From Paraburkholderia caffeinitolerans (GTDB taxonomy: Bacteria > Pseudomonadota > Gammaproteobacteria > Burkholderiales > Burkholderiaceae): a stretch of 64,000 bases of DNA. Positions within the stretch are counted from its first letter, which is position 1; the number at the start of each line of letters is the position of its first letter. Position numbers and translations under genes: made by a program. The DNA is taken from contig NZ_CADIKL010000019.1 in assembly GCF_902859945.1 (NCBI RefSeq), positions 62,001 through 126,000 on the forward strand, read 5' to 3'. This document shows positions 33,889 to 42,197 of this stretch, piece by piece. The notes below the pieces were generated by a model. It had not been told where the DNA came from. It was given only the letters and a program-made list of their open reading frames with translations, and ran no database searches.

Positions 33889-34770
33889 ATGTCCCGATCG
33901 TTCCCTCCCTTGCAGGCCCTGCGCGCGCTGGAAGCCGCGGCGCGGCGGCGTAGTTTCAGCCGTGCGGCCGAAGAATTGCATTTGACGCACAGCGCCGTGA
34001 GCCATCATCTGCGCGCGCTTGAAGCCGAACTCGGCGTCGAGCTGTTTCGCCGCGTGGGCAGCCGCATGATTCCCACAGCGGCCGGCGCGCAGCTTGCCGA
34101 TCGTGTGCGGCGCAGTCTTGAAGAGCTGCGCGAGGCGCTCGATGCCACGCGTCCGGGCGTGAGCGGCGTCACGCGGCTCGAATTGAGCGTGATGTCCGAT
34201 TTTGCTTCGGTCTGGCTGATACCGCGTCTGGGCGACTTCTACGACCGCCATCCCCACGTCGATCTCTCGTTGCGCATGCATGCCGACGTCGTCCCGCCCG
34301 ATCCTTATCCATTCGATATCGGCATTTGGCACCGGCGCGTGGATGAGCCGGGTTTCCAGTTCCGCAAGCTGCTGGACGATCAGGTGGTGGCCGTCTGCAG
34401 CCCCGCGTTGCTCGCGCGCTATCCGGCATTCCGTATCGAAGACCTCGCCACCATGCCGTTGCTGCGCTTCTCGCGCCGCTCGTGGCGCGACTTCTTCGAA
34501 GCGGCAGGCGTGGCGGGCGACGAGCCGGAACGCGGGCCGGTATTCGATGACGCGGGCCTCCTGCTGCAGGCCACGGTGGCCGGACAAGGCGCCGCCACGG
34601 CGCGGTTGCAACTCGCGCGCGGCTTTATCGATCGTGGCGAACTGGTGCAACTGGGACAGGTGCGCATTCCCGCGTCGCTAGACTATTACTTCACGTGGCG
34701 CGAGGGCCATCCGCGCGAAGCGGCGATCCAGCAGTTCTATCGCTGGGTGAAAGCCCAGCTTGTTAATTGA
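33889..34770 (+). CDS. LysR-family regulator (GcvA-like)
   Basis: 293 residues. The N-terminal HTH (PPLQALRALEAAARRRSFSRAAEELHLTHSAVSHHLRALE) is the GcvA-type version, and the C-terminal domain ends with FYRWVKAQ. It is probably the regulator of the divergent MFS gene through the dyad at 33803-33823. Ligand unknown. Confidence 0.92.
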   Translation: MSRSFPPLQALRALEAAARRRSFSRAAEELHLTHSAVSHHLRALEAELGVELFRRVGSRMIPTAAGAQLADRVRRSLEELREALDATRPGVSGVTRLELSVMSDFASVWLIPRLGDFYDRHPHVDLSLRMHADVVPPDPYPFDIGIWHRRVDEPGFQFRKLLDDQVVAVCSPALLARYPAFRIEDLATMPLLRFSRRSWRDFFEAAGVAGDEPERGPVFDDAGLLLQATVAGQGAATARLQLARGFIDRGELVQLGQVRIPASLDYYFTWREGHPREAAIQQFYRWVKAQLVN

Positions 34771-35181
34771 CACATGCTATTTTTTTTCATGAGTAAATGC
34801 GGGTAAAACCTGTGTCCGTGCCTGTCAACGGCACTCTATTGATATGCGTTGCTCGTCGATAAGGACATGCAATGCCGCATACGTGGAATTAGCGGCATCG
34901 GCGATTCATGAAAGGAAAGAGTTAGCTGTAAATGCCATTCAATAGCATTTGAAATGACGGCAACAGTGAGTGGCAATAGCGGGTGGCAATGGCAGGTTTT
35001 GCATCAGGTCTGACGCAAATGGAGTATCGTTACTTCCCAATGCGATCTTCGTGGCGGACTCAACTGGAAATCAAAGGGGAGTCAGCCGCATTGGCAGCGG
35101 CTATTTACTGGTAGTGAATGGTATGTAGTGCAACGGTCCATCGAGGGCCATCAAAAAAGCTGTGACAACAGGAGAAACTGC
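34771..35181. other. Gene-free, AT-richer stretch
   Basis: 411 bases between the LysR gene and the BON-domain gene. It holds an eight-T run near 34783 without a stem and a dyad AAATGC-N9-GCATTT at 34930-34950. No promoter is clear. Confidence 0.45.
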
Positions 35182-35592
35182 ATGAAGGCTATTCAGGCGT
35201 TCAAACTGGCAGCCGGCACGATGCTGGTCGCCGCTTCGCTTCACGTGTATGCGCAGACTGCCGCAAGCGCGCCTGCGGCTGCCCCGGCGGCCGCCGCGCC
35301 GACGGCTGCACCGACCGACGCCGCTCAGGCTCAGGTGAAGCAGTCGAAGGCCGATCTCAAGAAGGCGAAGGCCGCCAACCGTGCGCTGTCGCGCAAGGTG
35401 CGTGGAGCCCTCGCCAAGGACAAGAACATCAGCGTGGCTAACATCACCGTGCGAGCCAAGGACGGCGCGATCGTCCTGCAAGGCACCGTGCCGGAGCAGG
35501 CCCAGGTCGACCACGCCACGGAAGTGGCGAAGGGCGTTGCTGGCGTGACGTCGGTTAAGAACGCACTGACGATCCGTCCGGTCGGGACCTGA
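35182..35592 (+). CDS. Periplasmic BON-domain protein
   Basis: 136 residues. A signal peptide (MKAIQAFKLAAGTMLVAASLHVYAQ) is followed by an Ala/Pro-rich linker (about 28-55) and one BON domain (about 68-133: LSRKVRGALAKDKNISVANITVRAKDGAIVLQGTVPEQAQVDHATEVAKGV is family-typical in pattern). BON domains bind membranes or phospholipid and occur in OsmY-like stress proteins. The start at 35182 has SD AGGAG. A strong terminator follows. Confidence 0.88.
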   Translation: MKAIQAFKLAAGTMLVAASLHVYAQTAASAPAAAPAAAAPTAAPTDAAQAQVKQSKADLKKAKAANRALSRKVRGALAKDKNISVANITVRAKDGAIVLQGTVPEQAQVDHATEVAKGVAGVTSVKNALTIRPVGT

Positions 35593-35647
35593 TCGATTGA
35601 ACCGTAACTGAATGGCATCCGTTCCGGATGCATTCGGGTTCACTCTG

Positions 35648-35693
35648 AAGCCGTGCATGCAGTCCGTGAAATGGACTGCATGCACGGCTTTTT
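35648..35693 (+). terminator. Terminator of the BON-domain gene
   Basis: A perfect 18-bp stem (35648-35665 with 35673-35690) with a seven-base loop is followed by TTT. It also lies 20 bases past the convergent LysR stop, but lacks a U-tract on that strand. Confidence 0.88.
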
Positions 35694-35713
35694 CATAGAC
35701 GCCGCTGGTGCAG

Positions 35714-36643
35714 TCAGGGCTCGATGTAGTGCATCTTCGGCGACTCGCCCATCAGCAGCGCCTGGTTCGCGTCGGCAGCCGCACGCAAATAATCCCACAG
35801 CGCCGTGATGCGTCGCAGCTTGCGCAGATCTTCGCGGCTGCACAGCCAGAAACGCCGTGTTACGACGATTTCGTCGGGCAGGATCGCCACGAGCCGCGGG
35901 TCGGGCTCGGCCATGAAGCAGGGCAGGATGGCGAGCGCGCTGCCTTGCAGCGCGGCATGATACTGCGCGATCACGCTCGTGCTGCACAGGCTTGCCGTGA
36001 CGTTCGGCACGGTGCGTTCGAGGTAGAGCAGCTCGTGGCTAAACGCAAGATCCGCGACATAACTGATGAACGCATGATGGCGCAGGTCAGCCGCCGTCCG
36101 GATGGGGGCGTGCCGCTCGAGATAGTCGGGTGTTCCATACAAACGCAAGCGGTAGTCGCACAGCTTCGTAGAGACGTACTGGCCGCGTTCGGGGCGCTCG
36201 AGCATGATCGCCAGATCGGCTTCGCGCTTCGAGAGGCTCACGAAATGCGGAACCGGCAGCAGATCGATCGACATGTCGGGATGCTTGCCGGTGAAGCGCG
36301 CCAGTTGGGGAGCAAGAAAGAAGCAGCCGAACCCCTCGGTTGATCCCACCCGTACGTGGCCGGAAAGCGATTGCGCGCCGAGCGCGAATTGCTCGCTCGC
36401 CGACTGGACCGTGCTTTCGATGGTGTCTGCATAGGCCAGCAGGCGCAGGCCTTCGGCCGTCAGCACAAAGCCGCCCGCCCGCGATTTGTCGAACAGCACC
36501 GTGCCCAGCGCCGCCTCCAGTTCGCGTACGCGACGTGCGACCGTGGTGTGGTCGACGCCCAGGCGCTTGGCCGCGCCGCTGGCGCGCTGCGTGCGCGCCA
36601 CCTCCAGGAAATAGCGCAAATCGTCCCAGTTCAGCGTCTCCAT
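35714..36643 (-). CDS. LysR-family regulator divergent from mmsAB
   Basis: 309 residues from the chosen start METLNWDDLRYFLEVARTQ, with the HTH GAAKRLGVDHTTVARRVRELE. The C-terminal substrate-binding fold is complete. In-frame ATGs lie 9 and 24 bases upstream, so the exact start is uncertain. Divergence from mmsA suggests it controls valine degradation, perhaps through the TATTCGAATA palindrome at 36701-36710. Confidence 0.9.
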   Translation of the reverse strand: METLNWDDLRYFLEVARTQRASGAAKRLGVDHTTVARRVRELEAALGTVLFDKSRAGGFVLTAEGLRLLAYADTIESTVQSASEQFALGAQSLSGHVRVGSTEGFGCFFLAPQLARFTGKHPDMSIDLLPVPHFVSLSKREADLAIMLERPERGQYVSTKLCDYRLRLYGTPDYLERHAPIRTAADLRHHAFISYVADLAFSHELLYLERTVPNVTASLCSTSVIAQYHAALQGSALAILPCFMAEPDPRLVAILPDEIVVTRRFWLCSREDLRKLRRITALWDYLRAAADANQALLMGESPKMHYIEP

Positions 36644-36700
36644 CGGCCTCATTGTGCTTTTTTGCATATCGGATGGGCTTTTTCGTCTCTACACCGTGGA

Positions 36701-36710
36701 TATTCGAATA
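36701..36710. promoter_or_regulatory. Palindrome in the LysR-mmsA gap
   Basis: TATTCGAATA is a perfect 10-base palindrome in the 276-base divergent region, a possible operator of the LysR regulator. Confidence 0.35.
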
Positions 36711-36919
36711 ACTATACTCGGTTAGAGGCCGCTTCATAAGCGCCCGCCTACAATAAGTAAGGATGGAGACGCACGATGCAGATCAGCACGCCGCCAAGAC
36801 GCCTTCGTTTGCACGCTCCCGACGCGCTCGCGCCATGACCGACGCATCCCGCCATTAGATCGTAGTCCTGTCTATCCGGCTCAGGCCGGCCCGTTCAGAC
36901 TTTACACAGAGAGTTCAAG

Positions 36920-38446
36920 ATGAACGCAGTCACCCAGGCATCCAACGCTCAAGTCTCGACCGTCAAGCTGTTGATCGACGGCGAGTTCGTCGAATCGAAA
37001 ACCACCGAATGGCGCGACATCGTCAATCCGGCCACCCAGGAGGTGCTGGCGCGCGTGCCGTTTGCGACCGTCGAGGAAGTCGACAAGGCGGTCAAGAGCG
37101 CGCATGCCGCGTTCGCGACGTGGAAGAACACGCCGATCGGCACGCGCGTGCGCATCGTGCTCAAGCTGCAGGCGCTGATTCGCGAGAACATGTCGCGCAT
37201 TGCGCAGACGCTCACGGCGGAGCAGGGCAAGACGCTGCCTGATGCCGAGGGCGACATCTTCCGCGGCCTCGAGGTGGTCGAGCACGCATGCTCGATCGGC
37301 ACGTTGCAACAAGGCGCGTTCGCGGAGAACGTCGCGGGCGGCGTCGATACTTATACGTTGCAGCAGCCGCTCGGCGTATGCGCGGGCATCACGCCGTTCA
37401 ATTTCCCCGCGATGATTCCGCTATGGATGTTCCCGATGGCAATCGTCTGCGGCAATACCTTCGTGCTCAAACCGTCCGAGCAGGATCCGCTCTCCACGAT
37501 GCAGCTCGTCGAACTGGCCGTGCAGGCGGGCATCCCCAAGGGTGTGCTCAATGTGGTGCACGGCGGCAAGGAAGTCGTCGATGCGATCTGCACGCATCCG
37601 CTCGTCAAGGCGATTTCGTTCGTGGGCTCGACGGCGGTGGGCACGCATGTCTATCGCCTCGGCAGCGAGCACGGCAAGCGCGTGCAGTCGATGATGGGCG
37701 CGAAGAATCACGCGGTCGTGCTGCCCGACGCCAACCGCGAGCAGGCGCTCAACGCGCTCCTTGGCGCGGCGTTCGGTGCAGCGGGCCAGCGTTGCATGGC
37801 GACCTCGGTGGTCGTGCTCGTGGGCGAGGCTCAGCAGTGGGTGCCCGAGCTCGTCGAAAAGGCGAAGACGCTGAAGGTCAATGCCGGCAATGAGCCGAAG
37901 ACCGATGTTGGCCCGGTTGTCTCGCGCGCCGCGAAGGCCCGCATTCTGGGCCTGATCGAGTCTGGCGTGAAGCAGGGCGCCACGCTCGCGCTCGATGGCC
38001 GCGACGTGAAGGTGTCCGGCTACGAGAACGGCAACTTCGTCGGCCCGACGGTGTTCACCAACGTGAAAACCGATATGGATATCTACACGAACGAGATCTT
38101 CGGTCCGGTGCTCGTGGTGCTGACGGCGAACACGCTCGACGAGGCTATCGCCATCATCAACGCGAATCCATTCGGCAACGGTGTGGGGCTGTTCACGCAA
38201 AGCGGCGCGGCGGCGCGCAAGTTCCAGAGTGAAATCGACATTGGCCAGGTGGGCATCAATATTCCGATTCCGGTGCCGGTGCCGTATTTCAGCTTCACGG
38301 GTTCGCGCGGCTCGAAGCTCGGCGATCTCGGCCCGTACGGCAAGCAGGTCGTGCAGTTCTATACGCAGACCAAGACCGTGACGGCGCGCTGGTTCGACGA
38401 CGCCACCCTCAACACCGGCGTGAACACGACGATCAACCTGCACTGA
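36920..38446 (+). CDS. mmsA: Methylmalonate-semialdehyde dehydrogenase (acylating)
   Basis: 508 residues of the aldehyde dehydrogenase superfamily. It converts methylmalonate semialdehyde (valine) or malonate semialdehyde to propionyl-CoA or acetyl-CoA with NAD and CoA. Visible marks are GITPFNFPAMIPLWMFPMAI, the cofactor loop FVGSTAVGTHVY and the catalytic cysteine in AAGQRCMATS. Usual family length is about 500. It is followed 41 bases later by mmsB and forms the valine catabolic pair. Confidence 0.95.
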   Translation: MNAVTQASNAQVSTVKLLIDGEFVESKTTEWRDIVNPATQEVLARVPFATVEEVDKAVKSAHAAFATWKNTPIGTRVRIVLKLQALIRENMSRIAQTLTAEQGKTLPDAEGDIFRGLEVVEHACSIGTLQQGAFAENVAGGVDTYTLQQPLGVCAGITPFNFPAMIPLWMFPMAIVCGNTFVLKPSEQDPLSTMQLVELAVQAGIPKGVLNVVHGGKEVVDAICTHPLVKAISFVGSTAVGTHVYRLGSEHGKRVQSMMGAKNHAVVLPDANREQALNALLGAAFGAAGQRCMATSVVVLVGEAQQWVPELVEKAKTLKVNAGNEPKTDVGPVVSRAAKARILGLIESGVKQGATLALDGRDVKVSGYENGNFVGPTVFTNVKTDMDIYTNEIFGPVLVVLTANTLDEAIAIINANPFGNGVGLFTQSGAAARKFQSEIDIGQVGINIPIPVPVPYFSFTGSRGSKLGDLGPYGKQVVQFYTQTKTVTARWFDDATLNTGVNTTINLH

Positions 38447-38487
38447 AGCGCCGCCGTGCCTGATTAATCATCAAGGGAGAATCGCTC

Positions 38488-39378
38488 ATGAAAATCGGTT
38501 TCGTCGGGCTGGGCCACATGGGGGCGCCGATGGCGCTCAACCTGCTCAAGGCGGGGCACGCGCTCACGGTGTTCGATCTGAGCGCCGAGGCGATGCAAAC
38601 CCTCGCCGACGCGGGCGCAACGAAAGCCGCCTCGCCCAAGGCGGCCGCCGCGGGCGCCGAATGGGTCGTCACGATGCTGCCCGCCGCAGCGCACGTGCGC
38701 ACCGTGCTCACCGCCGAGGACGGCGTGCTGGCGGGCATCGCGAAGGGCGTGACGATCATCGATTCGAGCACCATCGACCCGGCGAGCGCGAAGGAATTCG
38801 GCGCGCTTGCCGCGAACAATGGCAATGCATTCGTGGATGCGCCGGTGTCGGGCGGCACGGGCGGCGCGGCGGCGGGCACGCTCACGTTCATGGTGGGCGG
38901 CAGCGCTGCGCTCTATGAAAGCGTGAAGCCGGTGCTCTCGGGGATGGGCAAGAACATCGTCCATTGCGGCGAGACCGGCACGGGGCAGGTGGCGAAGATC
39001 TGCAACAACCTCGTGCTCGGCGTGACCATGGCGGGCGTGGCCGAGGCCATGGCGCTGGGCGAGGCGCTCGGCATCGACTCGAAGGTGCTGGGCGGCATCA
39101 TGAATACGTCGACGGGCCGCTGCTGGAGTTCGGACACGTATAACCCGTTCCCGGGCGTGATCGAAACGGCGCCTTCGTCGCGCGGCTACACGGGTGGCTT
39201 TGGCACGGACCTGATGCTCAAGGACATGGGCCTCGCGACCGATGCCGCGAAGAGCGTCCATCAGCCCGCCTATATGGGCGCGCTCGCGCAGCAGCTCTAC
39301 CAGGCGATGAGCAGCCGCGGCGACGGCAAGCTCGACTTCTCGGCCATCATCAAGCTGTATCGCGGCGAGAAGAGCTGA
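38488..39378 (+). CDS. mmsB: 3-hydroxyisobutyrate dehydrogenase
   Basis: 296 residues. The NAD-binding Rossmann motif is GFVGLGHMGAPMALNLLKAGH, the substrate loop is DAPVSGGTGGAAAGTLTFMVGG, and the catalytic lysine lies in GQVAKICNN. It oxidises 3-hydroxyisobutyrate to methylmalonate semialdehyde, the substrate of MmsA. It sits in the mmsAB operon with SD AGGGAGA and is followed by a strong terminator. Confidence 0.95.
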   Translation: MKIGFVGLGHMGAPMALNLLKAGHALTVFDLSAEAMQTLADAGATKAASPKAAAAGAEWVVTMLPAAAHVRTVLTAEDGVLAGIAKGVTIIDSSTIDPASAKEFGALAANNGNAFVDAPVSGGTGGAAAGTLTFMVGGSAALYESVKPVLSGMGKNIVHCGETGTGQVAKICNNLVLGVTMAGVAEAMALGEALGIDSKVLGGIMNTSTGRCWSSDTYNPFPGVIETAPSSRGYTGGFGTDLMLKDMGLATDAAKSVHQPAYMGALAQQLYQAMSSRGDGKLDFSAIIKLYRGEKS

Positions 39379-39399
39379 CGCGGTTCGCAGTGTTGTGTC

Positions 39400-39434
39400 C
39401 GGCGCGTGCTTTTAACGGCACGCGCCGTTTTTTT
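39400..39434 (+). terminator. Terminator of the mmsAB operon
   Basis: Stem CGGCGCGTGC (39400-39409) with GCACGCGCCG (39418-39427) and seven T after it. The T-run overlaps the stop region of the convergent squalene synthase-type gene. Confidence 0.92.
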
Positions 39435-40533
39435 ACGCCTTCTCGATGGCGGCCATGCGCGCCTCGATGCGTGCAAGCAAGCGCTTGAACCATCGGTTGA
39501 GCAGCGCATTGGAAGGCGCTGCGAGCGTCGAGCACGCGAGCATGCGATAGACGTCGTTGCGCGTGACTTTGGAGGGGCGCGCGGGATCGAGCCAGTCGTC
39601 GTTGCCGACCAGCCGCTCCAGCGTTTCGAGGCCGATGAGGATCGGCCACAGGCACGCGAGCCGCAAACGCACGGATAGGCGCGGCAACGCAAACGTGTAG
39701 TCGATGGCTGCGCGGAAATGATCGAGGGTAATGCGCACGAGCCCGAACATCAGCGGCCTGGCGCGCGCCGAGGTGCCGGGATGGAGCAGATCCTCGGGCG
39801 AGAGGCCGGCTTGCGCGAGCATGGTCGCGGGCAGGTAGCAGCGGCCGATGCGCAGGTCCTTGCCGCAATCGCGCAGCACGTTGACCATTTGCAGCGCCTT
39901 GCCGAAGCGCACGCCGCGCTGGTACATCGTCTCGCGCAGCGCGGGGTCGAGCGTGCCGGGCAGATGCATATAGGTCATCTTGGTCCAGAACTCGCCCACG
40001 CAGCCCGCCACGAGATACGTGTAGCGGTCGAGCGCGTCCCATGTGCCGAGCGCGGCGACCTTGCCCGAGCGTTCGTCGGGGAAGGTGTTCAGATCGAACT
40101 CCATGCCTTCGGTGAGCGTCGTGACGATCTCGCGCACAGCCGTGCGGTCGGCTTCGTCGAGTTGAGCCAGCACGTCGAGCGCGCCGTCGAGCGATTCGAG
40201 CAGCAGTTTTTCGTCCGATTGCGTTTGCTGGCCCGCGACTTCGCCGGCGATGCGTTGCAGGGCGTCGTCGTGCGCCGCGCCGGAAGCCGTGCCCGCAGTG
40301 ATGCCCGCCGTTGTGTCGTTGACGCGCTCGCGCAGCGCGAGCAGCAGCGCGAGGCGCTGGGGCGGCGGGATCAGCGAGGTGTCGGCGATGGTGTCGGCGG
40401 CGCGCGCGAGCAGGTAGGCCTCGCCCACGGGGTCGCGCATCCCGGCGGGCAGCACGCGCATGGTGAGGTAGAACGAGCGGGAAACGCCTTTGAGCAACGG
40501 ACCGAGCAGGAAAGCCCGATTAGAATTCTGCAT
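39433..40533 (-). CDS. Squalene/phytoene synthase family protein
   Basis: 366 residues. The two aspartate-rich motifs that bind diphosphate-magnesium are visible: LLARAADTIADTSL and NVLRDCGKDLRIGRCYLP. The opening SRSFYLTMRVLP and YTYLVAGCVGEFWTKM are typical of squalene synthases (farnesyl-diphosphate farnesyltransferase), and the length is greater than HpnC/HpnD. It probably makes squalene or presqualene diphosphate for hopanoids, but no squalene-hopene cyclase is in the window. The start at 40533 (MQNSNRAFLLGPLLKG) is chosen over a longer frame with no family similarity. Confidence 0.87.
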   Translation of the reverse strand: MQNSNRAFLLGPLLKGVSRSFYLTMRVLPAGMRDPVGEAYLLARAADTIADTSLIPPPQRLALLLALRERVNDTTAGITAGTASGAAHDDALQRIAGEVAGQQTQSDEKLLLESLDGALDVLAQLDEADRTAVREIVTTLTEGMEFDLNTFPDERSGKVAALGTWDALDRYTYLVAGCVGEFWTKMTYMHLPGTLDPALRETMYQRGVRFGKALQMVNVLRDCGKDLRIGRCYLPATMLAQAGLSPEDLLHPGTSARARPLMFGLVRITLDHFRAAIDYTFALPRLSVRLRLACLWPILIGLETLERLVGNDDWLDPARPSKVTRNDVYRMLACSTLAAPSNALLNRWFKRLLARIEARMAAIEKA

Positions 40534-40592
40534 GTCGGTGGGGGCAGTGAAACGGCAGCCGCATTGTAGCGTGGACGAGAAAAGGGGGATCG

Positions 40593-41351
40593 GTGAGACC
40601 CGATCGTGCGTTCTTCGACTTGCAGGTCCGCTTTGCCGAGGGTGCGGCGCGCATTGCGGGCATGCCACTGGAAGCGGCGCTCATCGACTATACGAATCTT
40701 TATGTCCGTTTCGGGGCAGGGCGCGCATTCGATGCCGCTCATCCGCTATGGGCCGCCTATGTGCAGGGCGTGCGTGCCTGCGCGGACTTGCGCGGGTTGA
40801 GCGACTGGACGTGGGCTTTCTATGCGGATTGTCCGGCGCACCTCGCCGCGCCGCCCTTGGTTGCCACGTTCGGCTGCTTTGGCTGGGCGCGGGACCCGCA
40901 TGGTGGCGTGCGGCTGCATTTCGATCCGCGCGGCGCGGGCGAGGGGGCCAATGCGGCCGTCTCGCCGCTCGATACGCGCGAGGCGCCGCGCAGGCGGGCC
41001 GAATTGCGCCGGCTCGTCGAGCATGTCCGTGCGCACGCGGGTGGCGGTGACCCGCTCGTACACGGCACCTCGTGGCTCTACAACCTTCCGGCGTACCAAC
41101 GCCTTTTTCCTCCCGCTTATCTTGCGACATCGCAGGCGGTAGACCGGCCGCGCGCACTTTCTCTGTGGGGACAATTTCTCGACCGGCGCGGCCAGTTGCG
41201 CCACGACGCTGCGCAGGCCTTGCTCGCGCGGCTCGCCAAAACCCGCGATGTCTCCGCGATCAGCCGGTGCTTTGCACTGCACGCGGTCGCCGTTCAGGCT
41301 CCGTTGAGCGTGTTTTACGCGCATTTGCCTGCAGTCGATCGCCCACGTTGA
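40593..41351 (+). CDS. Hypothetical protein divergent from the squalene synthase-type gene
   Basis: 252 residues beginning with GTG and SD AAAGGGGGA. It is soluble with several Trp/Tyr motifs (SDWTWAFYADCPAH, TFGCFGWARDPHGGVRLHF) and an Arg-rich middle. A histidine-containing pattern HGTSWLYNLPAYQRLFPP stands out. Family not recognised. It starts 59 bases from the divergent gene, so the two may share a promoter region and function. Confidence 0.75.
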   Translation: MRPDRAFFDLQVRFAEGAARIAGMPLEAALIDYTNLYVRFGAGRAFDAAHPLWAAYVQGVRACADLRGLSDWTWAFYADCPAHLAAPPLVATFGCFGWARDPHGGVRLHFDPRGAGEGANAAVSPLDTREAPRRRAELRRLVEHVRAHAGGGDPLVHGTSWLYNLPAYQRLFPPAYLATSQAVDRPRALSLWGQFLDRRGQLRHDAAQALLARLAKTRDVSAISRCFALHAVAVQAPLSVFYAHLPAVDRPR

Positions 41352-41673
41352 GGCAATGTGCACAGTTAATCGACTGGAAGCTTTCGAACCGAAGCGGGCG
41401 TGTGCCCCCTTGTTCATCCGTTTGTTTGCTTGCGGTCAGGTTTGGTAACCGGTGTGCTTACCGCATGTTTCGTGAGCCGCCATGGCAAACGAGCCGGTAC
41501 AGGCAACTGAAAGGCGCGCAGCCGCGCGATGCAGGCCCTTTCGACCGCGCGGGCCAATGCGCCTGGCATGCGCGGCAATATTGATGAAAGTAATCCACGT
41601 AACACCTGGGTAATTGGACTCCTCGCCGCGCCGACTAGACTCCGCCGATGCTTTTCGCCACGGAGTGCCGCAC
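41352..41673. other. Gene-free stretch
   Basis: 322 bases. No hairpin terminator, dyad or open frame with an SD was noticed. Confidence 0.45.
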
Positions 41674-42072
41674 ATGTCCACGTCTACGTCACTTGCCATC
41701 GATTCGCTGCGCGGCTTCGAGTTGAGCGCGGACGGGCAGTATCTGATGGTCAACGGCAATGAGCCGGACAGCGTCGCCTTGCACTGTTCGGTCATGCACG
41801 AATTGCTGGCCGCGCTCTCCAACGCGATTGGCCGTTCCGAGCGCATCCGCCACAAGGCCGCGAGCGTCAAGTTCACGATGCCGTGCGAGGCGTGGGAAGT
41901 CGGACGAGAGTCGGGCGCCGTGGAGCATCTCGTGGTGAGCTTTCGCTTGCCCGGCGGCGCCGAGCTCTCGTTTCGCCTGCACCCGGCGCAGGCCGCGCGC
42001 ATGACCGAGGTGCTCTCGCTCGCGACGGGTCTCGCCAGGCCGCGTTGGCCGGGCCGGGTGCACATGCAATAG
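41674..42072 (+). CDS. Conserved hypothetical protein
   Basis: 132 residues. SD GGAG precedes the ATG at 41674; the upstream extension in the same frame has no SD. The protein looks soluble, with repeated short beta-rich stretches (GFELSADGQYLMVNGNE, EHLVVSFRLPGGAELSFRLHPAQAARM). No motif identifies a family. It stands alone, 125 bases before the Omp85 gene. Confidence 0.72.
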   Translation: MSTSTSLAIDSLRGFELSADGQYLMVNGNEPDSVALHCSVMHELLAALSNAIGRSERIRHKAASVKFTMPCEAWEVGRESGAVEHLVVSFRLPGGAELSFRLHPAQAARMTEVLSLATGLARPRWPGRVHMQ

Positions 42073-42197
42073 CTGCGCTCCGGGCGCGGTTTCCCGCGCA
42101 GCTTCCCTTAAGAGTGCGAACGCTTCTTACCGCGATCGCTTGTCGCGCCGCGCACGGCTGCGCGTCGTTTCCGTTGGCCTTTTTTCCGACCTCCCGC

